Made by a program: the position numbers and the translations under genes. Shown in pieces: positions 34,474 to 47,799 of a DNA stretch of 64,000 bases. The notes beneath the pieces were generated by a model that ran no database searches, was not told the DNA's origin, and saw nothing but the letters and a program-made list of their open reading frames with translations. The stretch's first letter is position 1. Each line of letters starts with the position of its first letter. The DNA is from Ampullaceana balthica (Eukaryota; Mollusca; Gastropoda; Lymnaeidae). The DNA lies in contig CALYLW010001195.1 in NCBI GenBank assembly GCA_944989445.1, positions 62,001-126,000 of the forward strand. The letters are read 5' to 3'.

Positions 34474-34887
34474 TACCTAATGATAGGGATCGAAGTCAAG
34501 TGGAATGACACTAAGAAATATAGACTTTCAGTTTCGAAAATGAAATGTAATGGTGGTTAAAACAACTAAACATTAATTTAAAAGATTTAAAATAAATTAA
34601 TTTCATCGTTCCGTACGGTTAGTATAAATATATTTTAAGAACTAATTTGCCTTAAAATTCAGACGTTTTATATTAAATTTTTGTGTACATTAAATGTACA
34701 ATTTTAGTATACGAATCATTTTTCCTGTGTCTCACAGGAAAAAAAAACTTAATCAAAGTTCAAGAGTAAACAATTTTTTATTAAGATCTTGTCATTAATC
34801 TTGTCAACTAAGTTTTCATGCATACAGCATTATTTGAAAAATTAGATCTGGTGCTTTTTAGTGAGGCGCCATCATGATAAACAATTT
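34474..34887 (+). repeat. Twin-hairpin/GTGCG module, copy 8
   Basis: tacctaatgatagggatcga and agtggaatgacact open the copy, and tggtgctttttagtgaggcgc closes it about 376 bp later. The upstream flank 'gttgaaagattataactgttct' is shared with the ends of the two blocks at 7910 and 32460. Confidence 0.7.
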
Positions 34888-35261
34888 GAATTCACTTCAA
34901 ATAGACAGTCATGTAACAAAATAAAGATTTGTAACTTATCTTTATAAAATAAGCTTTATTTCTATTTGTACATCCGTACATCCTTGAAAATAGTAGTTGA
35001 AAATATATTTGATCATATAATATCTATTACAGACATTTCTTACTGCCATCCTTGTTTAACTGTCTTATGTTGTGTCGTCGATTACATCATTCTTTTGAGC
35101 ATACTCAATCTTCAAACATATTAAACATAATACAATCATGACAGCGTACAAATTGGCCATCTTTTCTGTTTTTAATTGTTGCACTTCATTCACCCAAACT
35201 TTGTATTGCTGACATCTCAAAATATGTGATATTCCCTGTCGTCAACTGGCACAGTAATCTA
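34888..35261. other. No recognisable feature
   Basis: Unplaced sequence between the module and the dispersed repeat; no open frame of interest. Confidence 0.4.
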
Positions 35262-37480
35262 TCTAATATATAAAGCTCAGTTGGTGTTTGTATCTTTGTA
35301 TGTTTGTATGTTTGTATGTTTGTATGTTTGTATGTTTCACTTTTTCGACTTTCTGTTAGACAGCCACGGAAAAACCAAATGACGGACGGGGACCAAATTT
35401 GGCAGGACGGTTCTTTTTACCCTGAAGGTGGTTTTAAGTTAGTTTTTGTAATTGTCCCTTTTGCCCGAATGCCGTAAATTAAATAATCAGAAAATGCAGA
35501 GACAAAGAATAAAAAATTTAACCTCATTTCTGTATTGAACAAATTTACGCGGACGTTCAAATGCCGTTCAAAGCGAGTTACTTTTGGTGACGTTTTTATT
35601 TCCCCAATACTTTATTTTCAGCGGTGCGCATTCAAAACTTATTATAAAGTCTAATTACGGTGCGCACATTTTCGTGTACGCTTCATAATTTGAGCTGTGT
35701 AGTACAAAGAATTGTCATTTTCTTTACTGTTACTTTCTATATATTAGATTTACACGTAAACATATTTAATTACAACTGCCACACGATGCATTAGATTTAA
35801 TTGTTTACACGCTTAAATTTAATTGCGAATTTGTTTTAATTATTTTCTGTTCCATAACTCGAAATTTAATAAAAACCTATTTATGTAATAATTGTGTCAG
35901 TATTTTTTTCAAGGCTTCATTTTTAGCGGTGCACGTTGTAAAAATTTTTATCGCCTGATTACTGTGCGCACATTTTCGTGTACTCATCTTAAATTTAGCT
36001 GTGTCCTATTAATATAACATTTATATTTTGTTTGTTTTTTACATAAGCTATAGTTTTTTACATAACCTATACACTTATAATATTTAAACTTAGGCTACCG
36101 GACCTATTAACATAAGTAGATTAAACTAAATAAAGTGATCATGAAAACGCTTAATTATTTTGTATTGCGAATTGAATATGTTATGTTCATTCCTTTGATG
36201 ATAGATTAACATAGGCCATTTTTAAAATCAATTATTGTCCTGGTTTCACATGCGTTTTTAACATAAAATTGATTTGTTTTGTTTGTTTTTTTAAAATTAG
36301 GAATATAGCCTAATTTCTTTATTTATCTTTATTATCTTTATCTCATAGACGCTGTTGCAAATATTGTATTAATTACAATTGTGTTACGATGCAGTGTCGT
36401 AAATATATAAGAGCTTTTTTAGTGACGACAGTGGCAGAGATCTTTTTTAAAAATGTCAACAAAGCAGTGGCCTTTTTTTAATGGATACAAACAACAAACA
36501 TAAAACTATCAACTGAGCTTTATATATTACATATGAGTTTAAATTATTTTATTTCAATTATTTTCACGATGCATTGTATTAATATTTTACATGCAATGAA
36601 TAAAATTGGGATTTTTAAAATTTAATTTATAACTCGACATTTAATTAAAAACCATAGATGTAGCGAGTTTATTTTATGTTGAAAATCATGGCCTATGTCA
36701 AATAAACTTACACTTTAAAACAGTTTACTTAAGCTTTATATACACTATACATTATAAACTTTCGCTACGAACGTATTAACAAAACTTGACTAAATGTAAT
36801 GAAGTGATCCTGAAAACGCTTAATTAATATGAATTGCAAATTGAATATGTTTTTATGTTCATTACTTTGTATTCAGAATAGCATAGGCCATTTCTAAAAT
36901 TGCCTTTTAATCATTTTTAAGATGCACTTATTAACAGACGGTTGAAGCTTTTTTATTCATTTTTATTTTATTTTTCAGATATAAAATCTGGTGTGTGTGT
37001 GTGCATTGAATATAATTTACAAAATATGATGCCTTATCCGAAATAGGGAACAAAAAAAAAGATTCCTTTTTGAAATTATACACATTGCTTAAAAAACGTA
37101 AATATAAATCGTAAAATATAGAGACATAAAAAATGTTAAATATTATTTCCCTGTTAAAACCATTATGAATACGTCAAAGGGAGGAGTTATTTTGGTCCAG
37201 TACATTTGCTTTATAACAAGACTTTATTTTATGCGGCCAGCTTTCTATATTGTCTAAATATGGTGTGCACATTTTTTTAATATCATTTTAATACGACCGG
37301 TTTTTTAAAAAAGTATTTTAGAAAGTACATTTATAATTTTGTTTATTTGCGCTATGAGTCACTTAGCTTTTGCCTTTTAAAGGGATAGTGCCACATGTTC
37401 TTTATCTCAGAGACGTGGTTACAAATATTATATAACTTAAATTGTGATACGATGCAGTTTCGTAATTATATATTAAATTT
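35262..37480 (+). repeat. Dispersed repeat, long copy
   Basis: Begins TCTAATATATAAAGCTCAGT, followed by a (TATGTTTG)n tract at 35290-35335. Has an internal inverted terminus caactgagctttatatatta at 36510-36530. Two internal sub-repeats of about 700 bp are seen (36060-36250 and 36740-36920 share 'cctgaaaacgcttaatta' and 'catagg.ccattt.taaaat'). An inverted copy lies at 54760-56131 and a shorter direct copy at 46333-47160. The start resembles Helitron-like 5' ends, but a TIR element is equally possible. Non-coding. Confidence 0.75.
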
Positions 37481-38339
37481 TTGAGTGACGAGGGTGGTAG
37501 AGCTCTTTCGGAAAACCTATAAGTTATGTTAATCTTGTACAAGTGGGAATGAAATTGTAAATTTAGTTATTATAGTCGGCAAGAATCATTATGTAATAAA
37601 TCATATCTTTTAAATAGTAAGGTTATGTTAAAAGGCACTGCATTCAGTGAAAACAACTCACGCGGTAAAATGGCATATCTCTGTTTCTCATAAGATTTTA
37701 TCTAAATAGATAAATCTGAAATTTAACTTGGCAAATCAAAAATTGTAATAACCAGCAACTAATACTTGGATAAAAGGTCAGCACACTCCCGCTACAAAGT
37801 GCGGGTATTTTTCTAGTATACATATAAATCAAAGTATGTATAATGTATGTGTGTCCTTTATAGCTGACTAAACCATTCATTCGATCGTCATGAAATTTTT
37901 GGAAACTATTTAGTACGCTTCTGGCATGGTAACTGGCAACTTTTTTTTCTAAACTTAACACTCATGGGACGCAGGGGGCCAATAATATCTTTTTTTGTGT
38001 GCTTTTATGAGCCATATAAAAATAGTTTAAGCATTAGCTTTACCAAACTTTGTAAATATAAACTTGACAGACAATATTAAAATTGTATAGGGCACTGAAC
38101 TCCTAATTACCATTCCTTCGGGGCTGGGGGCCCAAAATACCTTTTTTCTTAAACGTTTAAGATTTTATTCCCAATTCAATTATTAACGATATTGAAAAAT
38201 ACTGGTAAATGTATTCATTATTATCAATATTGAAATGAACAAGTGTGTTGAACTTTATATCTTGCCCTTAATGGGTCATGCAGCTCTTATTGTCGTTTTT
38301 GCTTATATGAGCTATCTAAAAATAAAATAATTAAATTTG

Positions 38340-39735
38340 TAATTTTTATAGCGCTGTTTCCCAGCAAGGAGTCGGGCTCGCAGTACTTTACATGGAGATA
38401 ATAACATACATATAATAATTTAAATATATATTCTTTGCATAATAACCACATAAATAACAGTACAATACACATAAGCAATGTTAATCATGAAAAAGAAATG
38501 TTGTTTATTTAATTTTGAAAATAAATTTTGAAAAGAGGCGTCTTAAGTGCAGTCTTGAAGGACTTGGTAGATGAAATACTCCGAATGTGTAATGGTAGAG
38601 AATTAAATTGTTTGGCTGCACAAAAAGAGAGTGACCTTTCACCAAATGTTTTATTGCATGTCTTAGGAACACAGAGAATGCGCGTGTCTGCAGAAGAGCG
38701 TAGCTGACGACTTGGTGAGTAGACCGACAGAAGCTCAATAAGAAAGGAAGAGCATGAGTCAGAAAAGAATTTGTGACAGAGAACGGCCAGTTTGTAATAA
38801 ATTCGGGCTTGTATAGTTAGCCAATGAAATTAGTAAAGGAGCGGAGTAACATGTTTTTTTTGCCTTTAGAACTAATCTGGCAGCTGAATTTTGAACGTTC
38901 AGTAGTTTTTCAATGCATTGTTTTGGCGCAACTGACAGAAGAGAATTGAAGTAATCCAGACGAGCTAGTACAAGAGCACAGATTAGAGTTTGTGTGGCAC
39001 TAACTGTTAAGTAATGACCGATTGAGCTGTTCTGACGAATGTCAATGTAGGCAGAGCGACAGATGTAATTGATGAAGATGTTGGTAGACATATTGTCAGA
39101 AATAATTTAGCCAAGATTCCTAGTCGATGTTATGAAAAGTATATCAGAACTAGCCACCTGGATATATTTAGGAAGAGACAAATTACAGCGTGATTTATTG
39201 TTGCAGAAAAGGAGTGCTTCTGTCTTGCCATCATTCAGTTTGAGCTTGCTGAAAGCCATCCAAGACTAACCTCACCAATGCACTCTTGCATCAATTGGAC
39301 AGTGAAGTCAATATCAGATGGATCAGTGTGAGTGTAAGGCTGAGTATCATCTTCAAATGATTGGCTTTTAACTGAATGCTTTTCGAGCAGTAGAATTAGT
39401 GGCCTTGTATACAGTACGAAAAGTACCGGACCCATAACGGAGCCCTGAGTCACACCATAAACCAAGTCAGCTTTGTGAGAGATACAGCTGTCTACTGATA
39501 TCACCTGTGATCTGTTTGATATGTATGATTGAAACCATGCCAGAACTGAGCCAGAAATTCCAAAATATTTTTCAGGGTTTCTAGCAATGTTTGATGGTCA
39601 ACGGTGTCAAAAGCAGCACTAAGATCTAAGAGGACCAATAAGAGATGTTACCACTGTCTAGTGCGAGTAGGAGGTCATTTGTTACCTTTAACAGGGTGAT
39701 CTCTGTGCTGTCTATGTGTTAGCTACTGAGTAAAT
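38340..39735 (-). mobile_element. 5'-truncated LINE inserted in the satellite
   Basis: The minus-strand coding relic (39720-38505) is followed by a 3' tail that includes gaaacagcgctataaaaat. The satellite text resumes on both sides. 5' end inferred from loss of coding similarity. Confidence 0.75.
38505..39720 (-). pseudogene. LINE reverse transcriptase, broken
   Basis: In order on the minus strand: TEITLLKVTNDLLLALDSG, then LLDLSAAFDTVDHQTLL (motif A with catalytic Asp), SQVISVDSCISHKADLVYGV, QGSVMGPVLFVLYT (39420; motif B) and SFEDDTQPY (39345; motif C with both aspartates but E for the usual A). Next are ATQTLICALVLARLDYFNSL and NSAARLVLKAKK (39000-38860), and the C-terminal end KTFGERSFSF-like and LKTRLFKIY-like remnants (38740-38510). 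At least four frame changes and stops. Resembles CR1/Jockey-group LINEs. The enzyme would reverse-transcribe at a nicked target; this copy is inactive. The endonuclease domain is absent. Confidence 0.88.
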
Positions 39736-40409
39736 GAATGGATCTTTACTAAACTCTGTATACAAAAACTTGGTAGCCCATATTAAAATACTTAAGAGCA
39801 CTATATATCTAGTATCAATTTATTCGGGGCCGGTGGCCCCAAATGTCTTTATTGTAAAAGTTTAAGATATTTTTCCCATTCACTTTTTAGATATTAAAAA
39901 AATATATCCATGACGAAACTGAATTAGAATGAACAGGTTTGTGACATTGACATTTTGCACCGAATGGGCCCGGGGGCCCCTTAATGTGTTGTTCCCCCTC
40001 ATTTAGATATAAAAAATTAGTTTAGGCATTAGATAATGAGAAAATAAATTGATTTTGACAAAACTTAGTGTATAAATACTTAAGAGCCTATATTACATTA
40101 CTATAGGGCACTGAACTCTTAATGTCCATTCCCTTGGAGCTGAGGGCCTAAAATGTCTTTTTTACTGAACGTTAATAATTGTATTAACTATTCAATTTTG
40201 CACGATTTTGAGAAATATAGCTTGATTACAATGGCAATAATAAAAAAAAATTATCACTCATTTTGGGCCGGGGCCCTTAACATCGGTTCTTCTTTTGTAA
40301 GCTTTTTAATTATAATTTATTTTTAATTATTAATTTATTTGTCCAGTTGCTATGAAACTTGGACTATTTTTTTTTGCGCTCTTCTGCGAAGGTATCTGGC
40401 ATAAACTTT

Positions 40410-41036
40410 TTATATCCCTTATATTAACTTAACCGGCGTCTCTCTCTCTGTCTGTCGTCATCTCTGTCTTGGGCGGGCGGAAAAACAAAGTCGAAAATGA
40501 CCCATTTTCCGTGATCCGATCGAGCTAAAATTTGGCACACGGACCCGTCTCACCTAACAATGCATTGTATCAAAATTTCAGATCGATCGAACGTACCGTA
40601 ATTAAATTAATGCATGTTTAGTTTATCTATATAAACTATATGTAGAGGTCGCTATCGTTTACATTTTACGGGTCACTTGACTTCAGGCCAGCCAACGATT
40701 AACACATCTCGTGCTTAAACCAGGTAAACCGGCGTGCTTTTGTTTACATTTGGCGTGTCCCGGTGAGCTCGGCCCAGCCATTGATGACAAGACCTTTCCC
40801 CTCTCCCACCCCAACCCCCCCCCCTTTTTGGGTTAAGAGCAAAGGGGAGTAAAAACAGATTCAGTCTGTAGATATTTGTAAATACTTTACGTTCTGTCTC
40901 ATATATAAGGGATTTATAGTCAAAAACTTTGTTTTTACGGGTTTGTTTTATTTAAAGCATACCACTCATTGGTTTCTTTAAATTTATACATTTGTACTGA
41001 GATCGTTGCAACGCACGACGGGTCTTCTACTGCTAG
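40410..41036 (+). mobile_element. Helitron-like repeat
   Basis: 'cccttatattaacttaaccgg', 'aaaacaaagtcgaaaatgac', 'gagctaaaatttggcaca' and 'tttcagatcgatcgaac' are the same text as in the tandem repeat at 16085-21185. The end 'cgcacgacgggtcttctactgctagt' has a GC-rich stretch before CTAG-T, as at Helitron 3' ends. Non-coding; assignment tentative. Confidence 0.5.
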
Positions 41037-41264
41037 TTAAAAATACATGTCTTTATTTAAAGGCATTAAATAATTTTATAAAAATCTGATTTATTGAATA
41101 ATCAAGTCACGGTAATAGACACATCAAAATGCTTTATATATTGATTGCATTATGATAGGAAACTTCAGGTTGAGTGATTTATTAACATTGGTTAGTTATT
41201 CGGAAACTGAGTTTAATGCACTGAAATATTTATTTTTTTGCCTACATTCAACGTCTCTTATAGA

Positions 41265-41455
41265 ATAGGTATTGTAGATCTGTAGTGGCCATCTAGCTGA
41301 TATGGTCTGAATCGGTCTATGATAAAATAGGTATTTTTTAGATCTTTAGTGGCCATCTAGCTGATATGGTCTGAATCGGTCTATGATAAAATAGGTATTG
41401 TAGATATGTAGTGGCCATCTAGCTGGTATGGTCTGAATCGGTCTATGATAAAATT
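41265..41455 (+). repeat. 62-64-bp tandem repeat, 3 copies
   Basis: Units at 41265, 41327 and 41391 with gtagtggccatctagctg, atggtctgaatcggtctatg and ataaaataggta. Confidence 0.92.
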
Positions 41456-41780
41456 CTATACATAAATACACTCTACCCATATCCCCTTGTGAATGGATTT
41501 GTTCCTTAATGTAATCTTGGTAAACAGCTTATACACTTTCTGTTAAAGAAATTGGTGCATGTAGTAATTCACATCTACTTTCTAAACTTTGAAATGTAAC
41601 TTTATAAGAGATGATACTGAGATGTATGTTACTTGTATACGTAACTAAACGTTTTTCTTCAAATATTATAAAAGCGGTGGGCGCATTGACTTTAAATCTT
41701 ACCGAAACTCTCTGTGTATTCATCTCTCACCAGAAATAGCAATAGGGGGACGGGAGTAGAAACCACGAGTCAAAGAACAA

Positions 41781-42290
41781 AAGCAACTCTTATAATGCCT
41801 GTTAATACTGTATGATATACCAATGTGAAGAACGCTTATAATGTCTGTAACTACTATATTATATACAAATATGAAGAACGCTTATAATGCATGTAACTAC
41901 TGTATGATATACCAATATGAAGAACGCTTATAATGCCTGTAACTACTGTATTATATACCAATGTGAAGAACGCTTATAATTTCTGTAACTACTGTATTAT
42001 ATACCAATGTGAAGAACGCTTATAATGCCTGTAACTACTGTATGATTACCAATATGAAGAAAGCTTATAATGCCTGTAACTACTGTATGATATACCAATG
42101 TGAAGAACGCTTATAATGCCTGTAACTACTGTAAGATATACCAATATGAAGAACGCTTATAATGCCTGTAATTACTGTATTATATACCAATGTGAAGAAC
42201 GCTTATAATGCCTGTAACTCCTGTATTATATACCAATATGAAGAACGCTTATAATGTATGTAACTACTATATTATGTACCAATATGAAGA
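41781..42290 (+). repeat. 46-bp tandem repeat, about 11 copies
   Basis: Units begin at gaagaacgcttataatgcct every 46 bp (41827, 41873, 41919, 41965, 42011, 42056, 42102, 42148, 42194, 42240, 42286), with a diverged first copy before. Unrelated in sequence to the other 46-bp array at 8148. The open frame 42208-42543 starts in this array and is not a gene. Confidence 0.93.
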
Positions 42291-42299
42291 ATACACTTG

Positions 42300-42420
42300 C
42301 TGTCTTGTTAGCCCACTTTTGAGATCCATTTTTATGACTATAATTAAGAAGACATTTTCTGGCTATTACCCTAACCGTAAATTCGAAACCAATTTTTTGA
42401 CGCCAAAACAACATGCTACC
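42300..42420 (+). repeat. Flanking segment shared with 56570-56700
   Basis: 'cattttctg..attaccctaa', 'ttttgacgcc', 'aacatgctaccatatttgta' and 'gaatgaca.atgtattt' have a diverged relative at 56600-56735 (cattttctgagtccgacgc, acatgctaccgtataaattg, gaatgacttgtac). Confidence 0.5.
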
Positions 42421-42659
42421 ATATTTGTATTGCCATTTCCATCAAGGCGAAGGGCTTGTACGAATGACATATGTATTTTTTTGGGAAACTTAAGAGAATT
42501 TCGGAAAATTTCTCACATTTACATTGAAGTTGCACGTGATTAATTTGTTGAAATGACATAAATATCAAAATACAAAAACCAGTTTTGAATTTTAATTAAT
42601 TTCTACTTGACTGAGTGAATATCGAAGGATAGGAAATCCTAAATGTTCATTGACATTTT

Positions 42660-43038
42660 GTCCCTTATTGTAGGGAACGAAGTTAAGGGCCGTGCCACTT
42701 AGATAAAATAAAGCTATACAATTTGCGGTACCTTAAATAATTATAGGACAGTCAAAATATTATATTAAATGATTAACAGTTATAGTTCACGCAATTTAAA
42801 ATAAAATTCCAAATTAAAAATTTACTTTTTATATTTATTTACATGTTTTTAAAACATACTCTTTTTTCAATAAAATGACATCTTTAAGTAACACTAATTT
42901 TTAATACTATTTGATGTATTATTTTAGAAGTGTTTAATTTTAAGATGCTCATTGTAAATCCTGCCTTGTGAAGTAAAATGTCATATTAAAAAAATAGTAC
43001 TGGTGCTCTTTGATGCGGCGCTTACGGGAAATACAAAG
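42660..43038 (+). repeat. Twin-hairpin/GTGCG module, copy 9
   Basis: gtcccttattgtagggaacg and aagggccgtgccactt open it; ggtgctctttgatgcggcgc closes it about 340 bp on. Confidence 0.75.
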
Positions 43039-43562
43039 TAATTGACGCGTGATAACGCCAAAGTCCATTTACAATTTGAAAAAAAAACGTAAAAAAACAA
43101 AGTTTTTGAAAATAAATCCTTTATTTACGAGACATAACATTTGCACGACAATTCAAAAATCCAAAATTGTAGTTATGTCTCATATATAAAGGATTTATAG
43201 TAACTACTACAGTCTGCCTGTTAAATTTCAGCTCGATTTGATCTTACGTTGAAAGTGTTGCCAGAGGAAACCAGGATGACCAGCGATCTATAAACATTAA
43301 AAACTCTGATGAAAATGCACGAGTAGACATAAACCATGATAAGCGTAGGGCAAGATTCTCGTAGTTAGGCCTTCAATGGGTAACCAGGTACCTGTTTCCG
43401 TGCAATTACCCAGGTAGTGAAATTGTGACCCGGTAACCGTGAAAATGTAGATGGAATGTGTTTGGCAATCGTAACTCTATACAGCCAGTAGTTAAACACA
43501 ATATTTCAAAATCTTAACTGTTCACAAGAAGAAATTATACCAACATTGTTGGTATCGGAAAT

Positions 43563-43767
43563 GTACAAAGCCAGTATTTATACAAACCTAGTTCCTTAAC
43601 ACTGTACACAGTCAGTACATATATCAACATAGTTCTCTTATATTGTACACAGACAGTACTTATATCAATCTAGTTCTCTAATACTGTACACAGCCAGTAC
43701 TTATATCAACCTAGTTCTCTAATACTGTACACAGACAGTACTTATATCAACCTAGTTCTCTAATACT
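43563..43767 (+). repeat. 41-bp tandem repeat, 5 copies
   Basis: Units at 43563, 43604, 43645, 43686 and 43727 with gtacacagacagtacttata and tcaacctagttctctaatac. Confidence 0.93.
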
Positions 43768-43863
43768 TTCTAAGTTCTTCTGACTGTTATCCTACACGTC
43801 TTTCTTTCCCCGTCTCATTTCCATTGCCTCTCAGTCCATTATTGTCTTACTCATAAACATACA

Positions 43864-43990
43864 ACGGATCAAAATAAAATAGAAAGAGATGGTGACAAAT
43901 TAACAAACAGCCACAAGCCCATAGATCACTCAAAATGCTACACGTTATCTAATATTGAAACACGTTATCTAATATTGAAACATGTTATAA
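43864..43990 (+). repeat. Single copy of the 46-bp unit text
   Basis: 'cggatcaaaataaaatagaa', 'gagatggtgacaaattaaca', then 'tctaatattgaaacacgtta' repeated twice. This is the unamplified source segment of the array at 8148, in the same orientation. Confidence 0.75.
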
Positions 43991-44845
43991 AATATAAAGT
44001 CTTCAGTCTACAAGTTATTAACAAAAATGTAAGAAAATGTCTATAATCACTGATTCAATAGTTTATTAGACATTTTTAATGTCTTAAGATGATATTAATG
44101 CAGTTCCTGTAAAATGTTTTCATTCTCTAATTGCTAATATAATTATTAATAACTTAAGTCCGATATAATAACACATTTTTCGATATTGAATATCAAACAC
44201 AAACACCTAAAAAATCCATAAAAACTCTTGCTCTTGCCACACAAACAAATTTGTTCAGATTGTCAATTGTCAAATTTACTAGACTTAGATAAGACCATGT
44301 GAATCATGATTCCAATTTAATACTAACGATGCACACAAAAAACCAACCTTAAATATTCAGTTAACGCTTGGATTTTGATGCCAAACACTGGCAATAAAGG
44401 TGTTTTGTTTTATTTTATCGTGGCAGAAACCAGAAACAATTCAACAAGAGACAGTAGTGTTATGTCAGTCGAAAAATGTCAACTAATTATAAAGAGAAAA
44501 CATTACAACAATTTTATGGTATCTTATCATTACCACAAATACATCTCTAAACGAATGTTGTTGAAATGATTATTATTTTGCTATACTATTTTTTTTAGTT
44601 TTTAATTTATTTTTTTAATTTAATATAATACTGACGAAAATTCAATTACCTTCTTTGCAATTGTTTTTTAAGCTTACATTTTTGTTAATATATTTTAAAA
44701 TATTTTTTTAAAAATTTATTTATAAGCAATACTAATTAAAATTATTATATTAAAAAAAAGCACTTCAAAGGACAATGCAATCAGTTTATGAAATCGAATA
44801 AAGTTTTATCGGGGTAGAAGAATCCTACTTTTTCATTGACATTGT

Positions 44846-45250
44846 ATCCCTTATTATAGGGATCGAGTTCAAGTGGCGTACCACTAGACTAGAATAAAAT
44901 ATGTTCAATTATAATTGAGTCGAAAGCGATGATTACAATATGTAGTTGGCCATATCTTTTAAATTAAACATATACATTTATTAGTTATAGCAAAAGTTAA
45001 ATGAATAGGATGTTAAAATTTGTTTTATTTCTCAAATATTGTATTTCAATAAATTCGTATAGGCTTCATATAAAGACACATTTAAGTAGCACACATTATA
45101 ACTATATGTCTCATAGAAGTGTAAATTATAGTTTAACGCATTTTTAAACTTTAGATGCTATCATTAATCTTCGCATCTACGATTTTGAAGTCCAATTTCA
45201 TATTAAATACGTCATCACTGGTGCTTTGTGGTGCGACACACACGGGAAGA
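44846..45250 (+). repeat. Twin-hairpin/GTGCG module, copy 10
   Basis: Both hairpins well kept (atcccttattatagggat, agtggcgtaccact). Preceded by a third candidate hairpin gtagaagaatcctac. 3' box tgctttgtggtgcgacacac about 368 bp on. Confidence 0.8.
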
Positions 45251-45574
45251 TTACTTTAAGCGTGGAATGCTCTGCCAAATAAGTTTAAATCAATGAAAAC
45301 ACTTTGGGGTTCGTTTTTTCACTAAATAATTTGTGCGGATAATCTTATGCGTGTAACCAACTGTTTTAAGCTTTGAATTATATCAAGTGTGACACAAACA
45401 GACTGACAGATAAATAGCCTGAATGCTGCATGTGTTGTCATAACAGCGTCTATGAGCTAATGGACATATGGCACCCCCCCCCTTTTTTTTTAAAAAGGCA
45501 AAAGCTACATAACCAACAGCGTCAAAAAACAAAATTATAAAGGTTATAAATGAAATGTACTTTCTAGCATAGTT

Positions 45575-45680
45575 TAAAGAAACTATCGATCCGAGGCAGA
45601 TCCCTGGGGAGCGGGTTTGAGCCCAGGTACTGGCAAGGCCCCTGGGGCATTGTGCTGGCCACACATTCCCGCTGCTCGTT
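45575..45680. repeat. GC-rich segment with a Pol III B-box-like word
   Basis: 'gagcgggtttgagcccaggt' contains GGTTTGAGCCC, close to the B-box consensus, in a locally GC-rich stretch. This could be a SINE remnant. No A-box, tail or second copy was found in the window. Confidence 0.25.
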
Positions 45681-46332
45681 AGTGGTGGCTAAAAACTTGT
45701 GAACGCTACATCACTTGCCCCATAGTCCGTCATGGAATGGAAAAGGGGTCATTTTGTTTTTCAAAAACATTTCAAGAAAGTGTGCGAACTATCAATAAAA
45801 GGTTACAGAAAGCTGGCTGCTTAAAATGAAGTCTTGTTATAAAGTATTGGACCAAAAATAACTGCACTTTTCAACTTCTTCATAGCTGTGTTAATATGAA
45901 CATAATACTTTTATTTGTGTGTCCATATTTTACGATTTAATTTCATGGCGTTTATGCAATTAGATTCATTAAAAAAAGTAATAAAATTAATTTATTTATA
46001 ACAAAGAATTCAGTTGCATTAATGATGCCAATGGAATTTTTCATTCAAAAAGACAAGTTAAATATAATTTTGCCTTATAAAAACTTCAATTTTAATTAAA
46101 TAGAATGTATTTCTTAAATTTCCTTAGTTTCAGTAGGAGGACATAAATTATTATAAATAAATATTTTAAATAAACCTAATCTATAAATTAATTTTTCAAT
46201 ATTGTTTTTTAATATTTAAATTGTGATTTATCGTTGTGGAGCGTCGATTTCAGGGTTTTATAATTTTAACTTTCTTCAGATATGATAATACGACACGTTG
46301 TAACAAAACGTATACTCCTGACCCTAATAATT

Positions 46333-47160
46333 ACATCTAATATATAAAGCTCAGTTGGTGTTTCTATGTTTTTTTGTTTTGTTTTTTTTTGTACCAACGC
46401 TATGTCCCGCTTTCACGGGAAACACTAGATGGTTTTAGTGTAGTTTTTTTTAATTGTCCCTTTTGCCTGAAAGCCGTTTAAAAAGTAGAAAATATAGAGA
46501 CAAAGTAAGAACTATTAAATCTCATTTCCATATTAAAGCACTTTTAACGCGAACGTTCGAAACGAGTTATTTTCGTGCAGTATTTTTTTCAAGGCTTTTA
46601 TTTTGAGCAGTGCGCTTTTTCTAAAATATTTTGCTTGATTACTGTGTTGACACTTTCGTGTTCGCATTTCAAATTGAGCTGTCATATTATTCTAACATTT
46701 ATAACTGGTTTGGCTTTGCTTAACAAATCAACGACCTTTTTATTGGTACCATCTTGATATTATATATTATAATTTTTAAACGATGCTTGGGATTAATATA
46801 TTACATGTGTGAATGAAATTGAGATTTTTTATTGTTGTTATTTATAAATCGAAATTTAATAATTTTTTTTATTAATTATATAATAAGTGAGTTTATTTTA
46901 TGTGGAGAACGGTGACCCCTGTCAAATAACTTAAACTTTGGCTACCGAAATTATTAACAGAGGTGGATTACACTTAATAAAGTGAACCTGACAACACTTA
47001 CTTATTTTGTATTGCAAATTAAAAATTTTATATTCATTCCTTTGTAGTCGGAATAAAATAGTTTATTTTTATAATTAGTTTTTAGTCATTGTTTCTCATT
47101 TGTTTATTAACAGACGTTTGAATATTTTTTTTAAATTTAGTATATAATGTCTTTATTTTT
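46333..47160 (+). repeat. Dispersed repeat, second direct copy
   Basis: Starts tctaatataTAAAGCTCAGTTGG-like as at 35262 and follows it through 'ttaattgtcccttttgcc', 'gagtttattttatg.tg.agaa' and 'cagacg.ttgaa'. It is shorter through internal deletions. Confidence 0.75.
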
Positions 47161-47799
47161 CATTAAAAAATCGTTTATTACAAAAAGTCCCTCTGGTAAC
47201 AATTTCTATTGCAAATAAATCACTATGGTAATAACGTTTTAAACAAATTTGTCGCCATGTTTACAACTCCATTTAAAAAATTTAAAGTGGTTAAATCTAT
47301 ATCTACACATACATGTCTTTATATCTGTATTACACTAAAAATCAAAATTATATTTTATTTATTTTAAGATCTTTAAGAGATAGTAAATTATTCAGCGTTT
47401 ACAGAAAATATACAATGTACTACTCTAATCTCTAGTACACACTTTAAATTCTTACGTCCTTGTGCACAATCAGGGCCTGCAATCTGTTTCCGTCTAAACT
47501 AACAAAACAATAGTATTAACAAAATAACATAGGGGCCATCCATATATTACGTACGCAAGGAGGGGGAGGGGGGTCTTAAATTTACGGCATTTTGCGTATG
47601 CATGCGTACGGAGGGGGGAGGGAGGGTCTCGACTAGGGCTGTCAATTTTGTTGAAAAAAGCTGCCCGGGTACCCGTGAAAATTTCCAACGTGTACCCGGG
47701 TTACCCGTTCTAAACGTCGCATAATCTTCCCCGTCTTGACCGCTATACAAATGCAAACAAACTGTCAACAGCAATGACGTAACGTTCAGTGTCATACCT

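Larger units (their letters stand above)
37960..40330 (+). repeat. Satellite of about 305 bp, 3-4 units, split by a LINE
   Basis: Two anchors alternate: A, 'ggggctgggggcccaaaat', near 38118, 39826 and 40135; B, 'aatgggcccgggggcccctt' and variants, near 37965, 38265, 39955 and 40255. Spacing between like anchors is about 300-310 bp outside the LINE. The GC-rich anchors stand out from the AT-rich body. Confidence 0.75.

Noticed and set aside
42208..42543. 111-residue frame after the 46-bp array
   Set aside because: Its start lies in the minisatellite, and the rest has a diverged non-coding relative at 56600-56735 that does not keep the frame.
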